DNA of 5,314 nucleotides. Source: Chloroflexota bacterium. GTDB lineage: Bacteria > Chloroflexota > Dehalococcoidia > SM23-28-2 > RBG-16-64-32. Location of the stretch: positions 1 through 5,314 of the forward strand of contig JADFTG010000108.1 of the NCBI GenBank assembly GCA_022560365.1, written 5' to 3'. The notes under the pieces are model-generated. The model worked only from the letters and a program-made list of their open reading frames with translations, ran no database searches and was not told the DNA's origin. Positions 4,806 through 5,314 of the stretch are shown piece after piece. The position numbers and the translations under genes are program-made. Positions within the stretch are counted from its first letter, which is position 1. Every line of letters begins with the position of its first letter.

Positions 4806-5144
4806 TCAACCTCCCTCCGATCCTGCGGATCCGTCGGAATGGTGGCGCAGGATCAGCGCGCAGATGCCGCCGCTGCCGGTGCACGCCAGCAAGCGCGCGG
4901 CGACCCATTGCGGGGATGAGAGGAGGGGTCCGTGGTCGCTCGCCGCGAAAGCCGCGAGCAGGGCCAGCGCCTCAATCAGCGCGCCCAGGCTCACGACGGC
5001 GAGCACGAATACCGCCGCACGCCGCCCCTCCGGCTCAGCGCCAGAGCCGGCGAGGCGGGTGACGAAGTACGCCGCGTTGACTGCGGCGAAGATGGCTGTT
5101 CCCGCGTCCAGCGCCGCCGCGGCAGCGCGCCAGGAAATGGTCAC
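4806..5144 (-). CDS. 112-aa membrane protein with three predicted helices
   Basis: First gene of the upstream unit. The GTG at 5144 is chosen because GGGAGG (5156-5151) lies 6 bases upstream; the frame stays open further upstream, but through the promoter and operator. Three hydrophobic segments are seen: about residues 12-31 (LDAGTAIFAAVNAAYFVTRL), 44-68 (AAVFVLAVVSLGALIEALALLAAFA) and 80-101 (WVAARLLACTGSGGICALILRH). The tail SDGSAGSEGG is Gly/Ser-rich. Three helices in about 110 residues is the layout of lambda-type class I holins, and SOS control of the first gene would fit a membrane-active product, but no family motif is recognised. Predicted leader: about 60 bases from the transcription start near 5205. 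Its 3' end carries a 9-bp stem-loop just before the next ribosome site. Confidence 0.8.
   Translation of the reverse strand: MTISWRAAAAALDAGTAIFAAVNAAYFVTRLAGSGAEPEGRRAAVFVLAVVSLGALIEALALLAAFAASDHGPLLSSPQWVAARLLACTGSGGICALILRHHSDGSAGSEGG
4819..4854 (-). other. Stem-loop at the junction of the first two genes
   Basis: GATCCTGCG (4819-4827) and CGCAGGATC (4846-4854) are a perfect 9-bp inverted repeat with an 18-base loop. It lies in the last codons of the membrane-protein gene. In the mRNA the stem ends directly before the GGAGGGAGG ribosome site of the 60-aa gene. There is no U-run, so it is not an intrinsic terminator. It could tune translation of the second gene or mRNA stability. Confidence 0.45.
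4821..4837. repeat. GC-rich repeat, short copy C
   Basis: TCCTGCGGATCCGTCGG shares 15 of 17 bases with copies A and B (TCCTNCGGACCCGTCGG). It encodes DGSAG at the end of the membrane-protein gene and lies partly in the 4819-4854 stem-loop. It may be chance from similar DGS-coding sequence. Confidence 0.35.
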
Positions 5145-5211
5145 GATCTTCCTCCCATCCGCCGCATCCGCCCCCTCGTGAGATCTCCTGCTGTGGACGC
5201 GGGCAGGGAGC

Positions 5212-5240
5212 ATAATAGAACAAACGTTCTTATGGGTCAA
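5212..5240 (-). promoter_or_regulatory. Promoter of the first unit, with LexA-type operator in the spacer
   Basis: On the minus strand: TTGACC (5240-5235, 5 of 6 consensus), a 17-base spacer CATAAGAACGTTTGTTC, then TATTAT (5217-5212, 5 of 6). This is a near-ideal housekeeping-sigma promoter. The operator occupies the 12 bases next to the -10, as in the second promoter. Transcription should begin near 5205, giving a leader of about 60 bases before the GTG at 5144. Confidence 0.85.
5218..5229. promoter_or_regulatory. LexA/SOS-type box GAAC-N4-GTTC
   Basis: GAACAAACGTTC, in the 14-base AGAACAAACGTTCT (5217-5230). It matches all inner positions of the Gram-positive SOS box CGAACRNRYGTTYC (R=A, N=A, R=A, Y=C). 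It differs from the other box (GAACGGACGTTC) only in two central bases, while the arms and the outer A/T pair are identical. Confidence 0.8.
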
Positions 5241-5314
5241 GAGGGAGGTGGCGGCGGATCGCGTATCTAATTCGCCACCGATGTTACGTAACTGACACCT
5301 CGGCCTTGCGTCTA
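5241..5314. other. Non-coding right edge with two inverted repeats
   Basis: No gene can be supported here. A perfect 10-bp palindrome, GTTACGTAAC, is at 5283-5292, and GGTGGCG (5247-5253) pairs with CGCCACC (5273-5279) across 19 bases, starting 7 bases upstream of the -35. Either could be an operator or an upstream structure. A minus-strand frame ending with TAA at 5284-5286 could be the end of an upstream gene, but only nine codons are visible. Confidence 0.3.

Noticed and set aside
5141..5167. Eight-codon leader peptide whose TGA overlaps the GTG at 5144
   Set aside because: Too short to judge; its bases are mostly the ribosome site of the real gene. No attenuator-type codons are seen.
5262..5273. 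Minus-strand GAATTAGATAC resembling the 16S rRNA ATTAGATACCC segment
   Set aside because: Only about nine bases match and the sequence on both sides is not rRNA.
5145..5312. N-terminal extension of the three-helix membrane protein; its frame is open to the window edge
   Set aside because: It would cover the promoter and SOS box, has no hydrophobic or domain character, and the GTG at 5144 has an ideal ribosome site.
1..5314. CRISPR array, tRNA gene, insertion sequence or integrase
   Set aside because: No regularly spaced repeats, no tRNA-like cloverleaf, no transposase or recombinase motifs were seen on either strand.

Overview
This is a GC-rich window of tightly packed phage-type genes. They are preceded by strong -35/-10 promoters and GGAGG-type ribosome binding sites, and they use GTG starts freely. 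This suits a high-GC Gram-positive-like bacterium or a deep-branching relative such as Thermoleophilia-type Actinobacteriota or Thermomicrobia-type Chloroflexota. No marker gene fixes the taxon, so that placement is inference.

Layout. At the left edge (1-408, + strand) is the 3' part of a zinc-ribbon membrane protein with no phage signature. It meets, tail to tail and with only 2 bases between the stop codons, a block of nine genes that all lie on the minus strand. Read in transcription order from the right, the first unit (5240 to 4305) has a promoter, a three-helix membrane protein, a 60-aa helical protein and a 105-aa helical protein that is a candidate small terminase subunit. The second unit (4224 to 411) has its own promoter, an XhlA/holin-like protein, the large terminase subunit, a four-cysteine helix-turn-helix protein, a 30-aa membrane microprotein, the portal protein and a two-helix holin-like protein. 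Starts and stops overlap or nearly touch inside each unit, which points to translational coupling.

Regulation is the most striking point. Both promoters have a recognisable -35, a spacer of exactly 17 bp and a recognisable -10. In both, a GAAC-N4-GTTC palindrome fills the 12 spacer bases next to the -10 box. This matches the Gram-positive LexA (SOS) box GAAC-RNRY-GTTC in both cases, and a third box with one mismatch lies just upstream of the second promoter. Packaging and membrane-active genes therefore look directly DNA-damage inducible. Transcription of the second unit should begin only a few bases before the first ATG, giving a nearly leaderless mRNA.

The set is unusual for a prophage. 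It has a DNA-packaging motor and portal and four small membrane proteins, but no scaffold, protease, capsid or tail gene follows the portal; an ordinary-looking gene follows instead. It may be an edge of a rearranged prophage, a remnant, or a domesticated SOS-induced packaging/release module of the gene-transfer-agent or satellite kind. Deciding needs the flanking DNA.
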